Below are positions 1 through 8,514 of a stretch of 64,000 nt of DNA, piece by piece; the stretch's first letter is position 1; each line of letters starts with the position of its first letter. The DNA lies in assembly GCA_052078155.1 (NCBI GenBank), contig JBQJBP010000003.1:496001-560000 (forward strand), written 5' to 3'. This DNA is from CAXBMB01 sp052078155 (GTDB lineage: Bacteria > Pseudomonadota > Alphaproteobacteria > Kiloniellales > DSM-21159). The notes under the pieces were generated by a model. That model did no database searches. It had not been told where the DNA came from and saw only the letters and a program-made list of their open reading frames with translations. Both the position numbers and the translations under genes were made by a program.

Positions 1-1827
1 CGTGTGCTGCAGGTACACCGTTTGATCGTCTGCGCCATACAGCCGGACGTAGGGGATTACCTCGACCCCGAGACGGTGCAGATCCCCCAGCCATTTGTCC
101 CGCGCGTACTGAGGTATGCTCTGTCCGGCTGTAACGCCGTTGACGGCCAGCCGCACCGAACAGCCTTCACGCACCAGCCGCTCAGCCAGCCCCAAACCAA
201 TCCAGTCGCTGCGCCAATCGGCGATCACCACAGAAGCGCCCACATTGGCCTGCCCCTGCAGCACCTGCCAGGCCGTCACGATATGCGCCTCTTCAGCACC
301 GATGATCTCCGGCTGGTAGGGGGTCGCGCCCGTTGCCAGAACAACCGCATCCGGCTGTTCCTGGTCGATCAGCTCCCGCGTGACCTTCTGGCCAGTTCGG
401 ATCTCCACGCCAGCCCGTTGCGCCTCTCCCGCCAGATTTGGGATGACCCCGCCGAACTCTGCCCGACCGGGCAGTTGCTGGGCCAGCTTCACCTGTCCGC
501 CCAGGCTTTTATCGGCCTCAAACAACTTAACCCTGTAACCCCGTCCGGCCGCCGTGGCCGCCGCCTTCAAGCCCGCCGGGCCGCCCCCGACCACCAAAAC
601 AGCCTTCGGCCGGCTGGCTGGCTTCACTTTGCCGTACTCCAGCTCCCGGCCCGTTTCCGGATGCTGGATGCAGGAAATGGGGTGGCCGGTCAGCATGTGG
701 CCGATACAGGCCTGGTTGCAGGCCACACAGGCGCGGATGTCGTCATAGGCTTCTGCCCTGGCCTTCTGCGGCATCTGTGGATCGGCAATCATGGCCCGGG
801 TCATGCCGCAAAGATCTGCCTGCCCGGCCTGCAGCAGGGTTTCTGCAATCTGGGGCTGGTTGATGCGTCCGGCCACAAAGATCGGCAGCGAAACCTGGGC
901 TTTGATGGCCGCGGCCAGGGGCGCTGTATAGGCTGTCTCCATGGCCATGGGCGGGACAATGTGCACGGATCCGGCCAATCCAGCCGAGGTGCCGGCGGTG
1001 ACATTCAGGTAATCCAGAACGCCGTCTCCGGCCAGATGCCGGGCGATTTCCAGACAGGCCCCGTCGTCCAGGCCGGCATGCTCCTTTTCGTCGCCGGACA
1101 AACGAATGCCCAGCGCCAGATCTGGCCCGGCCCCTTTGCGCACCGCCGCCAGCACCTCCCGGGCAAACTGCAACCGCTTGTCGAAAGATCCGCCATAGCG
1201 ATCCTGACGCAGATTGACCTCGGGATTGAAAAACTGGGCCAGCAGATAGCCATGAGAGGCCACCACCTCGATGCCATCCAGACCGGCCTGCCTCAGCCGC
1301 CGGGCAGCCCTTTCAAAGCCCGCCACGATGTCTTCGATTTCCGCAAGGCTCAGTGCCCGGGGCATGACATGAAAGCGCTCGTTGGGCACGGCTGAGGGGG
1401 CCACAGCCACTGCATGGCTGCCGTCGGCGGCTGTCGGCATTTCACGCCCCGGGTGGGAGAGCTGCGCAAACACCCGGCAACCATGCGGGTGACAGGCTTG
1501 GGCGATTTTTTGATAGCCGGGAATGCAGGCGTCTTCATAGGCCCGGATGGCGGGCCGCCCGCTGTCTCCGGAGGGATGGGCCCGGGCCGCTTCAACAATG
1601 ATCAGTCCGGCCCCGCCGGCCGCCCGGGCTCCGTGGTAGGCGGCCATGCGGTCACTGGGCACACCGTCTTCCAGCATCACGGTCATGTGGCCGGTGGAAA
1701 AAATCCGGTTCTTCAACGTAACCGGCCCGACAGCCAGCGGCGAAAACAACAACCTGGCATCCTGCGCGGGCTCAATCTGGTCTGGAGAAGGCTGGCCGGC
1801 AGAACCGGTCGGGGGCGTTTGGGGCAT
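1..1827 (-). CDS. NADH:flavin oxidoreductase / dienoyl-CoA-reductase-like FMN-4Fe4S-FAD enzyme (3' end cut by window)
   Basis: The reverse strand is open without a stop from the ATG at 1827 to base 1, so 609 residues are present and the C terminus lies outside the window. The N-terminal TIM barrel is of the old-yellow-enzyme type (LLFSPLAVGPVTLKNRI near residue 27; HGYLLAQFFNP and RYGGSFDKR further in). A CVACNQAC cluster with a later Cys marks the 4Fe-4S site, and VLVVGGGPAGLKAA starts the FAD/NAD module. This is the architecture of 2,4-dienoyl-CoA reductase, trimethylamine dehydrogenase and proline-betaine demethylase; the substrate cannot be told from sequence. AAGGATGTCTC precedes the ATG. 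It is a paralogue of the gene at 27662-29641. Confidence 0.9.
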   Translation of the reverse strand, partial: MPQTPPTGSAGQPSPDQIEPAQDARLLFSPLAVGPVTLKNRIFSTGHMTVMLEDGVPSDRMAAYHGARAAGGAGLIIVEAARAHPSGDSGRPAIRAYEDACIPGYQKIAQACHPHGCRVFAQLSHPGREMPTAADGSHAVAVAPSAVPNERFHVMPRALSLAEIEDIVAGFERAARRLRQAGLDGIEVVASHGYLLAQFFNPEVNLRQDRYGGSFDKRLQFAREVLAAVRKGAGPDLALGIRLSGDEKEHAGLDDGACLEIARHLAGDGVLDYLNVTAGTSAGLAGSVHIVPPMAMETAYTAPLAAAIKAQVSLPIFVAGRINQPQIAETLLQAGQADLCGMTRAMIADPQMPQKARAEAYDDIRACVACNQACIGHMLTGHPISCIQHPETGRELEYGKVKPASRPKAVLVVGGGPAGLKAAATAAGRGYRVKLFEADKSLGGQVKLAQQLPGRAEFGGVIPNLAGEAQRAGVEIRTGQKVTRELIDQEQPDAVVLATGATPYQPEIIGAEEAHIVTAWQVLQGQANVGASVVIADWRSDWIGLGLAERLVREGCSVRLAVNGVTAGQSIPQYARDKWLGDLHRLGVEVIPYVRLYGADDQTVYLQHT

Positions 1828-2253
1828 GAGACATCCTTTCCCGGAAAGCATGCCTCAGCCGTCATTGGCTGTCACCAAGGAGCCTGCTGGGCTGGACGAT
1901 AAAAGCGCTTTGTCTTCGTGCCCGCCCCTGGCTGAACCATCATCGAACCCAGCTGCGAGAAGCCCGCAACACCTTTAAGATGAATTTTCCATCTACTGCT
2001 CTCGGAAACCAAACAAAGTATTTCATCATCATGGTGCGCAACAATCAATAGTAGTAAACCAAATGGTGTAATCAGATTTAAAACAATGCACTCTCCAAAC
2101 GATCAGCATTTACATTTACGTGCAAATGGAGGCACGCTACCCGCAATGGATGAGCTGTTTCTTGTATACTCTTCAGTCTTTGAGCACTGTCCTCAGGCCG
2201 TTCTGGAATGAGTGCAACAGACTTCAACAACTTTCGCCTTAGGCCAATTGCAC
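1828..2253. other. AT-rich intergenic region, left edge of the defence island
   Basis: No convincing gene is visible in these 426 bases. Base composition drops clearly after about 1980. I looked for a copy of the tRNA-Ser 3' end (tggcggagagagaggg) as an attachment-site duplicate and did not see one. It must hold the promoter of the oxidoreductase on the reverse strand and perhaps that of the island, but I could not pick a convincing promoter. Confidence 0.5.
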
Positions 2254-3036
2254 ATGAATTCACTGCAATTTTTCGCCCCTATTCAAGACACCTTCATTTC
2301 TTGGTTGGGTTTTTTCAAGGAGGAAGGCTTCGCGGCCCTCGCTGCAGTCAGCATTCTCGGACTTGGCTTTATGTTGATCGGTCTGTATCGCTATTTGTTG
2401 GGGAACAAGATCAGGAGCATTAGGCGGGCAACCAAATCTGTGCTTCGCACAAAGGGGAAGGAAGATTTTTGCGAAAAATTTGCCGAAATTGACGCTGAAG
2501 TCTCGCGCACTGTTGCAATCAAACATGCTTGGAAAGAATTCACTGAAACACTCGTTCATCCTTTAGAAAACGATCTTCCTGGATTTGCAAATCAACAAAT
2601 TAAGAACACCGCGCGACCTCAAAACTATCTAAACGCCCACGAAACTGGTTTGAGTTTTCCTTTTTTTAAAATCCTGCCGAACATGTTTGTTGGCTTGGGC
2701 CTGCTGGTCACTTTCTTAGGCATCGTCGAGGCGATCCTAGACAACAAGCAGAGGCTGGACCTGATGGTCTGCAACCTTCTGGATGCCCGGAGGGAGCGGT
2801 ATCAGCTTCATGACCGGAAGCTACCTGAGAACTTTGCTATATCTTACCCGAAATGGATTATCGTGTTCTTCAAGAATGGCTATTTCTGGCATGGCCACGA
2901 CCGTCACCTCCATAAGCTACCGTTAACACGAATCACGCTCTGGAAGGAAAAAACCGGACTGAATGCGGTTCTGGGTCGCGTTGTCAGCTGGCTTTGCATC
3001 GATGTCTGCAGCACCAGTATACGAGGCACGGCATGA
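2254..3036 (+). pseudogene. Chimeric remnant: ZorA-like N terminus joined to decayed Vsr endonuclease
   Basis: This 260-residue ORF reads as two unrelated protein pieces. Residues 1 to about 162 look like ZorA, the MotA/TolQ-type channel subunit of the Zorya antiphage system: a membrane segment at about 27-48, a charged linker, then a second membrane segment with NMFVGLGLLVTFLGIVEA (143-160). From about residue 170 the sequence follows very-short-patch-repair (Vsr) endonucleases: ERYQLHDRKLP, YPKW, GYFWHGHDRH and TRITLWKEK. Two Cys of the usual GCFWHGHDC zinc motif are Tyr and Arg here, the catalytic Asp expected after LPGxP is missing, and the C terminus does not match. I infer that a deletion fused zorA to vsr and the product has decayed. 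A GTG at 2212 is an alternative start. Its stop overlaps the next start as ATGA. Confidence 0.7.
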
Positions 3037-4940
3037 GTGAATGGGCGCTAAAAGGGCAGATCCTTGTGTTGAGGGGGAATAATGTCGATGTCGTGCCGAC
3101 AGCAGAGGAAGTGTATTCATCTGTTATAGAGGGAACGTCGCCATGGCCTGATGTGCTGCCGGGCAAAAGTGGTGAAGCAAGCAACCTGAAATTTAGCCGC
3201 TATCCCGCCGACGTGCGACTGGTGATCGAAGATAGCTCCGAAGGTGCAATGCCAAGTGCAGTCTTGATGGCGCAGCCACAATCTGGTGAAGCGTTTCGCA
3301 TATCAATAGAGCTGCTGCGTGTAGGTCATGTTGTCAAGGCAGGAACCTGGTTCCCGCTTTCTCAACATAACATTTCGATTATTGCCGAATTGATTCGTGC
3401 AGGGAACGTGGACGATGCGGGCGTCATCGCTTCGTTGCGGGGATTTCTCACGCTCAAAAAAGCCGCAGCTAGCGGAGAGCCGGTAACTGATCTCGCATCG
3501 TCAGATTGGCAGAGCGCCAAACACTTGTTGCAGCGTGGAGACGGGTCTCCGGCCGGAGTATATGCAAGGCTTTACAGTTACCAGGTCGTTGGCTGGAGAT
3601 GGCTAAGTTTCATACTTCGCGAAGAGCTAGGAGCCCTCCTCGCTGATGAGATGGGTCTTGGCAAGACGCTACAGATTATCAGCGCACTGCGCGATCCGGG
3701 TGCTGGTAGCAAGGTGTCCCGCTCTCTCATCGTGGCGCCGGGATCGCTCTTGGAGAACTGGAAGAGAGAGATCGACAAGTTCTGTCCTAGCCTGAGCGTT
3801 CTTAAACACCAGGGCAGCATGAGAACCGGGCGCCCGAAAGATCTTGAGAATTTCGATGTGGTCGTAACTTCATACGACACGGTAGTTCGTGATCTGTCGC
3901 TGCTCAAGATGATCGACTGGTCGGTCGTGGCACTAGATGAAGCGCAGAATATAAAAAACCCTAACGCCAAGAGGACAGTTTCAGTCAAGCAGCTACCTAG
4001 GTCAGCGTCCCTTGCGATCACGGGTACGCCGATTGAGAACCGACTCACCGATCTATGGTCGATTATGGATTTCGCGCTTCCGGGATATCTAGGCAGTCTG
4101 AACGAGTTCAGCAATATGTATGATAATGACGTGGACGCCGCAGCGGGCATCGAGCCATTGATCTCCCCACTCATGCTACGCCGCAGAGTTGCCGAGGTCG
4201 CAAGAGATCTTCCCGAGCGCATAGACATACCGGAGATCATTGAGTTCTCTGAAGCAGAGGCTCAGGAGTATGACCGGATCAGGCAGGCTATTGTGGACGA
4301 GTATGGCCAGACGGCGACGCTGGTTTCTCTCACCAAACTTCGTCAGTTCTGCGCGCACCCGTGTCTGCTGCCCGATCACGAAACAGAGAATCTTCCGGAA
4401 GAGTTTGCAAAGTTCGCGCGACTGCTGGAGATCACCGAAGAGATCATGCAGTGCGGTGACAAGGCAATCATCTTCACTTCCTATACGAACATGGCTGACA
4501 GAATTGCGGCTGCCGTCCGGGATCGGTTTGGTGCGTTCGCCGAAGTTCTCGACGGTCGGACACCCATTGATGACCGGCAGCCGCTCATTGACAGTTTCAG
4601 TGAGGAAGCCGGTCCAGGCGTTCTGGTTCTTAATCCGAAGGCTGGCGGCGCCGGGCTCAACATCACGGCAGCCACGCATGTGATCCACTACAATCTCGAA
4701 TGGAATCCGGCGTTAGAAGACCAGGCGTCGGCGCGCGCCCATCGCAGGGGCCAGACAAGGCCAGTCATGGTCCGGCGGCTGATCTGTGAAGGAACGGTCG
4801 AAGAGATCGTTGAGGACCGGGTGCAACGCAAACGCAGGATATCAGAGGCTGCCGTGGTCGGAGTTAGCGGTGCCGATGAGGAATACGCAGACCTCATGGC
4901 GGCCCTTGCACAATCACCGATTAGAAGAGAGAGTTCATGA
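3033..4940 (+). CDS. SNF2-family DEAD/DEAH helicase of a restriction-like operon
   Basis: A 635-residue SWI2/SNF2 ATPase. The motor begins at YSYQVVGWRWL (181-191), with Walker A DEMGLGKT (205-212), DEAQ (302-305), ITGTPIENRLTDLW (329-342), and the second RecA lobe with KAIIFTSYTNMADR, LNPKAGGAGLN and the QASARAHRRGQTRPV motif VI. The first 180 residues match nothing I recognise and may be a partner- or DNA-binding domain. The ATG at 3033 is preferred over 2994 because it forms an ATGA overlap with the Vsr remnant. The stop again overlaps the next gene as ATGA, so translation is likely coupled. SNF2 proteins of this kind are common motors in restriction and antiphage loci. It probably translocates on DNA for the nuclease encoded downstream. 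Confidence 0.88.
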   Translation: MSEWALKGQILVLRGNNVDVVPTAEEVYSSVIEGTSPWPDVLPGKSGEASNLKFSRYPADVRLVIEDSSEGAMPSAVLMAQPQSGEAFRISIELLRVGHVVKAGTWFPLSQHNISIIAELIRAGNVDDAGVIASLRGFLTLKKAAASGEPVTDLASSDWQSAKHLLQRGDGSPAGVYARLYSYQVVGWRWLSFILREELGALLADEMGLGKTLQIISALRDPGAGSKVSRSLIVAPGSLLENWKREIDKFCPSLSVLKHQGSMRTGRPKDLENFDVVVTSYDTVVRDLSLLKMIDWSVVALDEAQNIKNPNAKRTVSVKQLPRSASLAITGTPIENRLTDLWSIMDFALPGYLGSLNEFSNMYDNDVDAAAGIEPLISPLMLRRRVAEVARDLPERIDIPEIIEFSEAEAQEYDRIRQAIVDEYGQTATLVSLTKLRQFCAHPCLLPDHETENLPEEFAKFARLLEITEEIMQCGDKAIIFTSYTNMADRIAAAVRDRFGAFAEVLDGRTPIDDRQPLIDSFSEEAGPGVLVLNPKAGGAGLNITAATHVIHYNLEWNPALEDQASARAHRRGQTRPVMVRRLICEGTVEEIVEDRVQRKRRISEAAVVGVSGADEEYADLMAALAQSPIRRESS

Positions 4941-5374
4941 CTTTGGAGACGCGCTCCATCACTAAAGTTCTGAGTGCAAACGACACCGGAGAAACAGGCG
5001 GACATCAGGCCGGTATTCTTGTGCCGCGAGAACGGCGGCTGCTATCGTTTTTCCCGAGCCTGAACAAAGAACACTACAACCCGAGGGCGCATCTAAAATT
5101 CGTAGATGGCTCAGGTGTTGAATGGGAATTTGCATTTATCTACTACAACAACAAGTTTTTTGGCGGAACCCGAAACGAATATCGCCTCACGAGAATGACG
5201 AGGTTCATTCGCGAGGCCGGGCTCAGCACTGGCGATGAGGTCATACTGATTCGAAGCGAAGCTGAAATTTACAGCATTGATTTCAAGAGGAAATCCGAAG
5301 CGAAACAGGATGAGAGAGGCGTGCTCAAGCTTGGCTCGGGCTGGAAAATTGTTGATATGGAAGGGAGGCGATAA
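4937..5374 (+). CDS. Stand-alone EcoRII N-terminal (B3-like) DNA-recognition domain protein
   Basis: A 145-residue protein that corresponds to the EcoRII N-terminal effector DNA-binding domain without the nuclease half. Diagnostic segments are SANDTGETGGHQAG (13-26), VPRERRLLSFFPSLN, NPRAHLKFVD, and IYYNNKFFGGTRNEYRLT (68-85). In EcoRII this pseudobarrel domain binds CCWGG. Here it is encoded separately between a helicase and a GHKL ATPase, so I infer it is the target-recognition subunit of a multi-protein complex. Start and stop both overlap the neighbours (ATGA upstream, TAATG downstream). The actual target sequence and its methylation state cannot be read from the protein. Family assignment is from memory of the motif pattern and is fairly secure. 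Confidence 0.82.
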   Translation: MTLETRSITKVLSANDTGETGGHQAGILVPRERRLLSFFPSLNKEHYNPRAHLKFVDGSGVEWEFAFIYYNNKFFGGTRNEYRLTRMTRFIREAGLSTGDEVILIRSEAEIYSIDFKRKSEAKQDERGVLKLGSGWKIVDMEGRR

Positions 5375-6990
5375 TGTCATCAGAGGTAGGAATTGAGTCA
5401 GTCCCCGATCCTGGGAGGACCATGGAAGGTCTCAGGGACACAGGCTATGACTTTGAAACGGCAATTGCTGATCTCGTCGATAACTCAATTGCAGCAAATG
5501 CTAACCTCGTCGACATTCGTATCAATCAGGATTTTCGAGGGAATGTCCGGGTTTCCATTGCGGACGATGGCGAAGGCATGGGGCGTGATGGACTGGTTGA
5601 TGCCATGCGTTACGGTTCGCCGAAACGATCCGATCCGGCAAGCCTCGGCAAATATGGGCTCGGTCTGAAGACAGCCTCGACGGCCTATTGCCGCCGGCTG
5701 TCTGTGATATCCCGCGACGATAGTTCAGCCGCTCTGCACATGGCCACCTGGGACCTTGACCACGTGATGGAAACGCAGAAATGGCTTCTGTTGATGAACG
5801 ATGAGCCCGACGAAGAAGCCGTGGAGCATCTAAGCGAGATCGCGCCAGCGAAATCGGGAACGGTAGTCGTCTGGACCAAGGTCGACCGTTTGCTCGGCAA
5901 CTATCAGGACCCGGGCGGCAAGCCTGCTCAGAAGGCGCTTGCAAAGAAAATAGGCGAGCTGACCGAGCATCTTGCTGAAATCTATCAGCGATTTCTCGAC
6001 ATAAAAGACAAGCGTGCCCGGAATGTGAAGATAAGGTTGAACGGAGAAAACGTACAGGCATCGGACCCCTTTCAGGCGGGTCTGTCCGAGCTCGTCGCGG
6101 AGGAGACAATTCCGACGGAGACCGAGAGCGGCGCTGAAGCCGAGTTTACTGTCAAAGCGTTCATTCTTCCGCGCCGGGAGGAATTCCCAAGTGATGAGCA
6201 GGCAAAGGCTGCAAAGCTATCATCAGATCGCCAGGGGATTTACATCTATCGCCAAGACCGACTCATCCACGATGCGGACTGGCTTGGCATGTTCCAGAAG
6301 GAACCGCACAGCACTCTGCTGCGTATCGAATTCTCATTTGACCACAGACTGGACGAAGCCTTCCACCTCGACATCAAGAAGTCGCAGATCATCCTGAATG
6401 ATGATCTCTGGACTTGGCTAAAGGATCAATTCCTACCCGCCCCACGGCGGGAGGCGAACCGACGCTATCGTGAGGGTCAGAAGAAAGACATCACCAAGAA
6501 AAGTAAGGGGGCGCATGATGCGAGCAACCGGAACATCGGGAACAAAGAGGCCGAGGTTGGCGGAGCCGAGGTTAAATTCACTGACCCCAACTCCGGTGAC
6601 GTCACGCTGGTCAACTCGCGTGGAAAATTCAATCTGAAGCTTCCTGTAGGCGCTGCCGCCAAACCCGGTGAAGTTTTCATCCAGCCTGCCGATGAAGTGA
6701 GTGATGGACTGCTATTTGAACCCGCGATCATCGACCAGCACAAGGCGGTCAGGGTCAATACCGACCATCCATACTATCGAAAGGTCTATGTACCAAACCT
6801 GAACACCAGCGTTACCGTACAGGGAATGGATTCCCTTCTATGGGCGCTCTGTGTCGCCGAGCTTAGTGCAACAACAGACAAGACGGCCGAGAATTTCAGT
6901 GACATGCGCTTCGAGGTCTCGCGCATTCTGCGTAAACTCGTGGAAAGCCTTCCGGAGCCGGTGACAGATTCGGATGCCGATGTTGCATGA
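5374..6990 (+). CDS. MORC/paraMORC-type GHKL (HSP90-like) ATPase
   Basis: A 538-residue protein with a Bergerat ATP-binding fold at its N terminus: E28 and DLVDNS (33-38) as the N motif, ADDGEGM (63-69) as G1, and LGKYGLGLKTAS (91-102) as G2. This is the MORC/MutL-like arrangement. A putative S5-type transducer follows, with basic linkers (about 360-390, many Lys/Arg), then a C-terminal region with no motif I recognise. Prokaryotic MORC-like ATPases are known mainly from restriction-modification neighbourhoods, alongside superfamily II helicases and nucleases, which is the context here. AAGGGAGGCG precedes the start. It probably acts as an ATP-driven clamp that couples recognition to cleavage; that role is inferred. 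Confidence 0.85.
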   Translation: MSSEVGIESVPDPGRTMEGLRDTGYDFETAIADLVDNSIAANANLVDIRINQDFRGNVRVSIADDGEGMGRDGLVDAMRYGSPKRSDPASLGKYGLGLKTASTAYCRRLSVISRDDSSAALHMATWDLDHVMETQKWLLLMNDEPDEEAVEHLSEIAPAKSGTVVVWTKVDRLLGNYQDPGGKPAQKALAKKIGELTEHLAEIYQRFLDIKDKRARNVKIRLNGENVQASDPFQAGLSELVAEETIPTETESGAEAEFTVKAFILPRREEFPSDEQAKAAKLSSDRQGIYIYRQDRLIHDADWLGMFQKEPHSTLLRIEFSFDHRLDEAFHLDIKKSQIILNDDLWTWLKDQFLPAPRREANRRYREGQKKDITKKSKGAHDASNRNIGNKEAEVGGAEVKFTDPNSGDVTLVNSRGKFNLKLPVGAAAKPGEVFIQPADEVSDGLLFEPAIIDQHKAVRVNTDHPYYRKVYVPNLNTSVTVQGMDSLLWALCVAELSATTDKTAENFSDMRFEVSRILRKLVESLPEPVTDSDADVA

Positions 6991-7849
6991 TCCTCGTGCA
7001 CTTGGATCGATAGTAAGCCTCGAAACCGGACTCGGTTTTGAGGCAAGCTCCCGTCAGGACAGTGACGGGCGTCAGGTTATCTCGCTTACACCAGAGGGTC
7101 ATAACCCCGCACAAACGTTTGGGATTGATGTCGAGATTGAATGGCGAAGGCTCGAGCTGAGTTTTGTTCCAGGGAAATTCGCCGGGCCACTTTTGCAGGC
7201 AATGTCTGATGCTGACGCATCGGGGCGCGCTGTCTTCAGGGCCGTGCTTGGAGACTGCGAGGGCCAAGGTGCCAAGGTCATTCTCAAGCTGAACGGAACT
7301 GAGCAGCGCTATGATGAAGAGGCCATCTGGGACGTGACATGGCGACGGCTGGCCTTTCAACTAAGCAAAGGGAGCCTCGAGCTGGGCATCGACGATGGAG
7401 TCCCAGATTTTGAGATCGTGCAGAGTTGGGCCACCCGCTTCACCGCTGCAGTCGTATCGCTGTTGCCCCTGGAGGAACATGAGGCTGAGGAACTTGAAGG
7501 ATATCCTGAGGGTGCTGTCCAGAAAGTAAAAGCTAACCGCTACGAAAGGGACAGACGTAACCGCGCGGCTGCGCTTGCGATACATGGAAGCGCCTGCATT
7601 GCATGCGGTATGGACTTTGGAAAAACATACGGCGCTCTCGCGGACGGGTACATCGAGGTCCATCACGTCGTGCCAGTCAGCGAGATGAGCAGCGACTACG
7701 TCATCGATCCAAAAGAGGACCTAGTTCCACTCTGTCCCAATTGCCATGCCGTCGCCCATCGAAGAAACCCGCCATTCACAGTCGATGAGATAAGGGGCCT
7801 TCTTCGGTTTGGTACTGGTGCCCCCTCATCTATGAGCGAAACAGGATAA
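6974..7849 (+). CDS. McrA-like HNH endonuclease
   Basis: A 291-residue protein whose last third is a zinc-bound HNH nuclease: GYPEGAVQKVKANRYERDRR (177-196) leads into CIAC (208-211), EVHHVVP with His-His at 230-231, and CPNCHAVAH (254-262). This matches the HNH domain of McrA-type enzymes, several of which cut modified DNA. The N-terminal 165 residues are unassigned. The start at 6974 overlaps the ATPase gene by 17 bases; the ATG at 6980 is equally possible. As the last gene of the four-gene overlapping set, it is the likely effector nuclease. All expected metal and zinc ligands are present, in contrast to the decayed Vsr at the start of the island. Confidence 0.88.
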   Translation: MPMLHDPRALGSIVSLETGLGFEASSRQDSDGRQVISLTPEGHNPAQTFGIDVEIEWRRLELSFVPGKFAGPLLQAMSDADASGRAVFRAVLGDCEGQGAKVILKLNGTEQRYDEEAIWDVTWRRLAFQLSKGSLELGIDDGVPDFEIVQSWATRFTAAVVSLLPLEEHEAEELEGYPEGAVQKVKANRYERDRRNRAAALAIHGSACIACGMDFGKTYGALADGYIEVHHVVPVSEMSSDYVIDPKEDLVPLCPNCHAVAHRRNPPFTVDEIRGLLRFGTGAPSSMSETG

Positions 7850-8121
7850 CCTGCGAAAGTTCGATTTCTGTCCCATCTGGCCGAACGCGCCCCTAGTCGA
7901 AGTGCTTAGGAGTTCCTGCCACAAAGATCTGGTTTTACAGAGCCTTACAAACAATTCACCAAATCCGCGCAATCATGAGATCGGAAGAATATCTGCCCAG
8001 AGGGACCGTTTCCGAGCCTCCTGGCGCCGGGGCCACTGCTAAGCCCCTCCCGCATAACCATCGAAAGCAACGGAAAAATACGGCTGCAGTCGGATCGGGA
8101 GAACGCTTTCGAGGGGGCAAG

Positions 8122-8211
8122 TGGCGGAGAGAGAGGGATTCGAACCCTCGGAACGCTTGCACGCTCAACGGTTTTCGAGACCGTCCCATTCAACCACTCT
8201 GGCACCTCTCC
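8122..8211 (-). tRNA. tRNA-Ser (anticodon CGA)
   Basis: Read on the reverse strand, the gene begins GGAGAGGTGCCAGAGTGG, has the anticodon stem ACGGT-CTCGAAA-ACCGT with anticodon CGA (reads UCG), a long class II variable arm, the T-loop GGTTCGAATCC, and ends TCTCTCC plus GCCA with an encoded CCA. The acceptor arm GGAGAGG pairs with TCTCTCC apart from one G-T. The 3' end faces the defence island, the usual side for integration, although no duplicated 3' end was seen. Confidence 0.96.
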
Positions 8212-8466
8212 GCAATAAGATCAGTTTCGAGCCGTGGCCACGGGCCACCGGATGGGGCGCGGAATTTACCCCAGCCCCCCAGACGCGACAAGGCTCTTTC
8301 TTAGCACCTGATCGCTTTGGCTCGACGGGCTGCAACTGTCAGCTTTAGGCATGGTCACTTGCCAAACAGATTGAACAGATAGCAGAGCAAACCTTTTGCG
8401 TTTTTCTTTCGCAGGCCAGCTCATTGCGATGCGATGTCTGCCTCATTCTGCGGGGCTTGTCCTGCG

Positions 8467-8513
8467 AAAAAAGACCGGGGGCTTAGACCCGCCCAACACA
8501 AGGCCCGTCTTTC
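8467..8513 (-). terminator. Rho-independent terminator of the CDF transporter gene
   Basis: Directly after the TGA of the transporter gene (reverse strand), AAAGAC...GTCTTT arms with GGG/CCC pairing enclose a loop and are followed by a run of six T on the reverse strand. The span 7850-8514 otherwise shows only the tRNA and no gene. Confidence 0.6.
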
Positions 8514-8514
8514 A

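Noticed and set aside
4..1395. 463-residue forward reading frame
   Set aside because: It is the complement of the clear 4Fe-4S flavin oxidoreductase on the reverse strand; its composition (Pro, Gln, His, Arg rich) is that of a shadow frame.
8122..8145. Attachment site formed by the tRNA-Ser 3' end
   Set aside because: No second copy of the tRNA 3' sequence was found near the left edge of the island, and no integrase is present.
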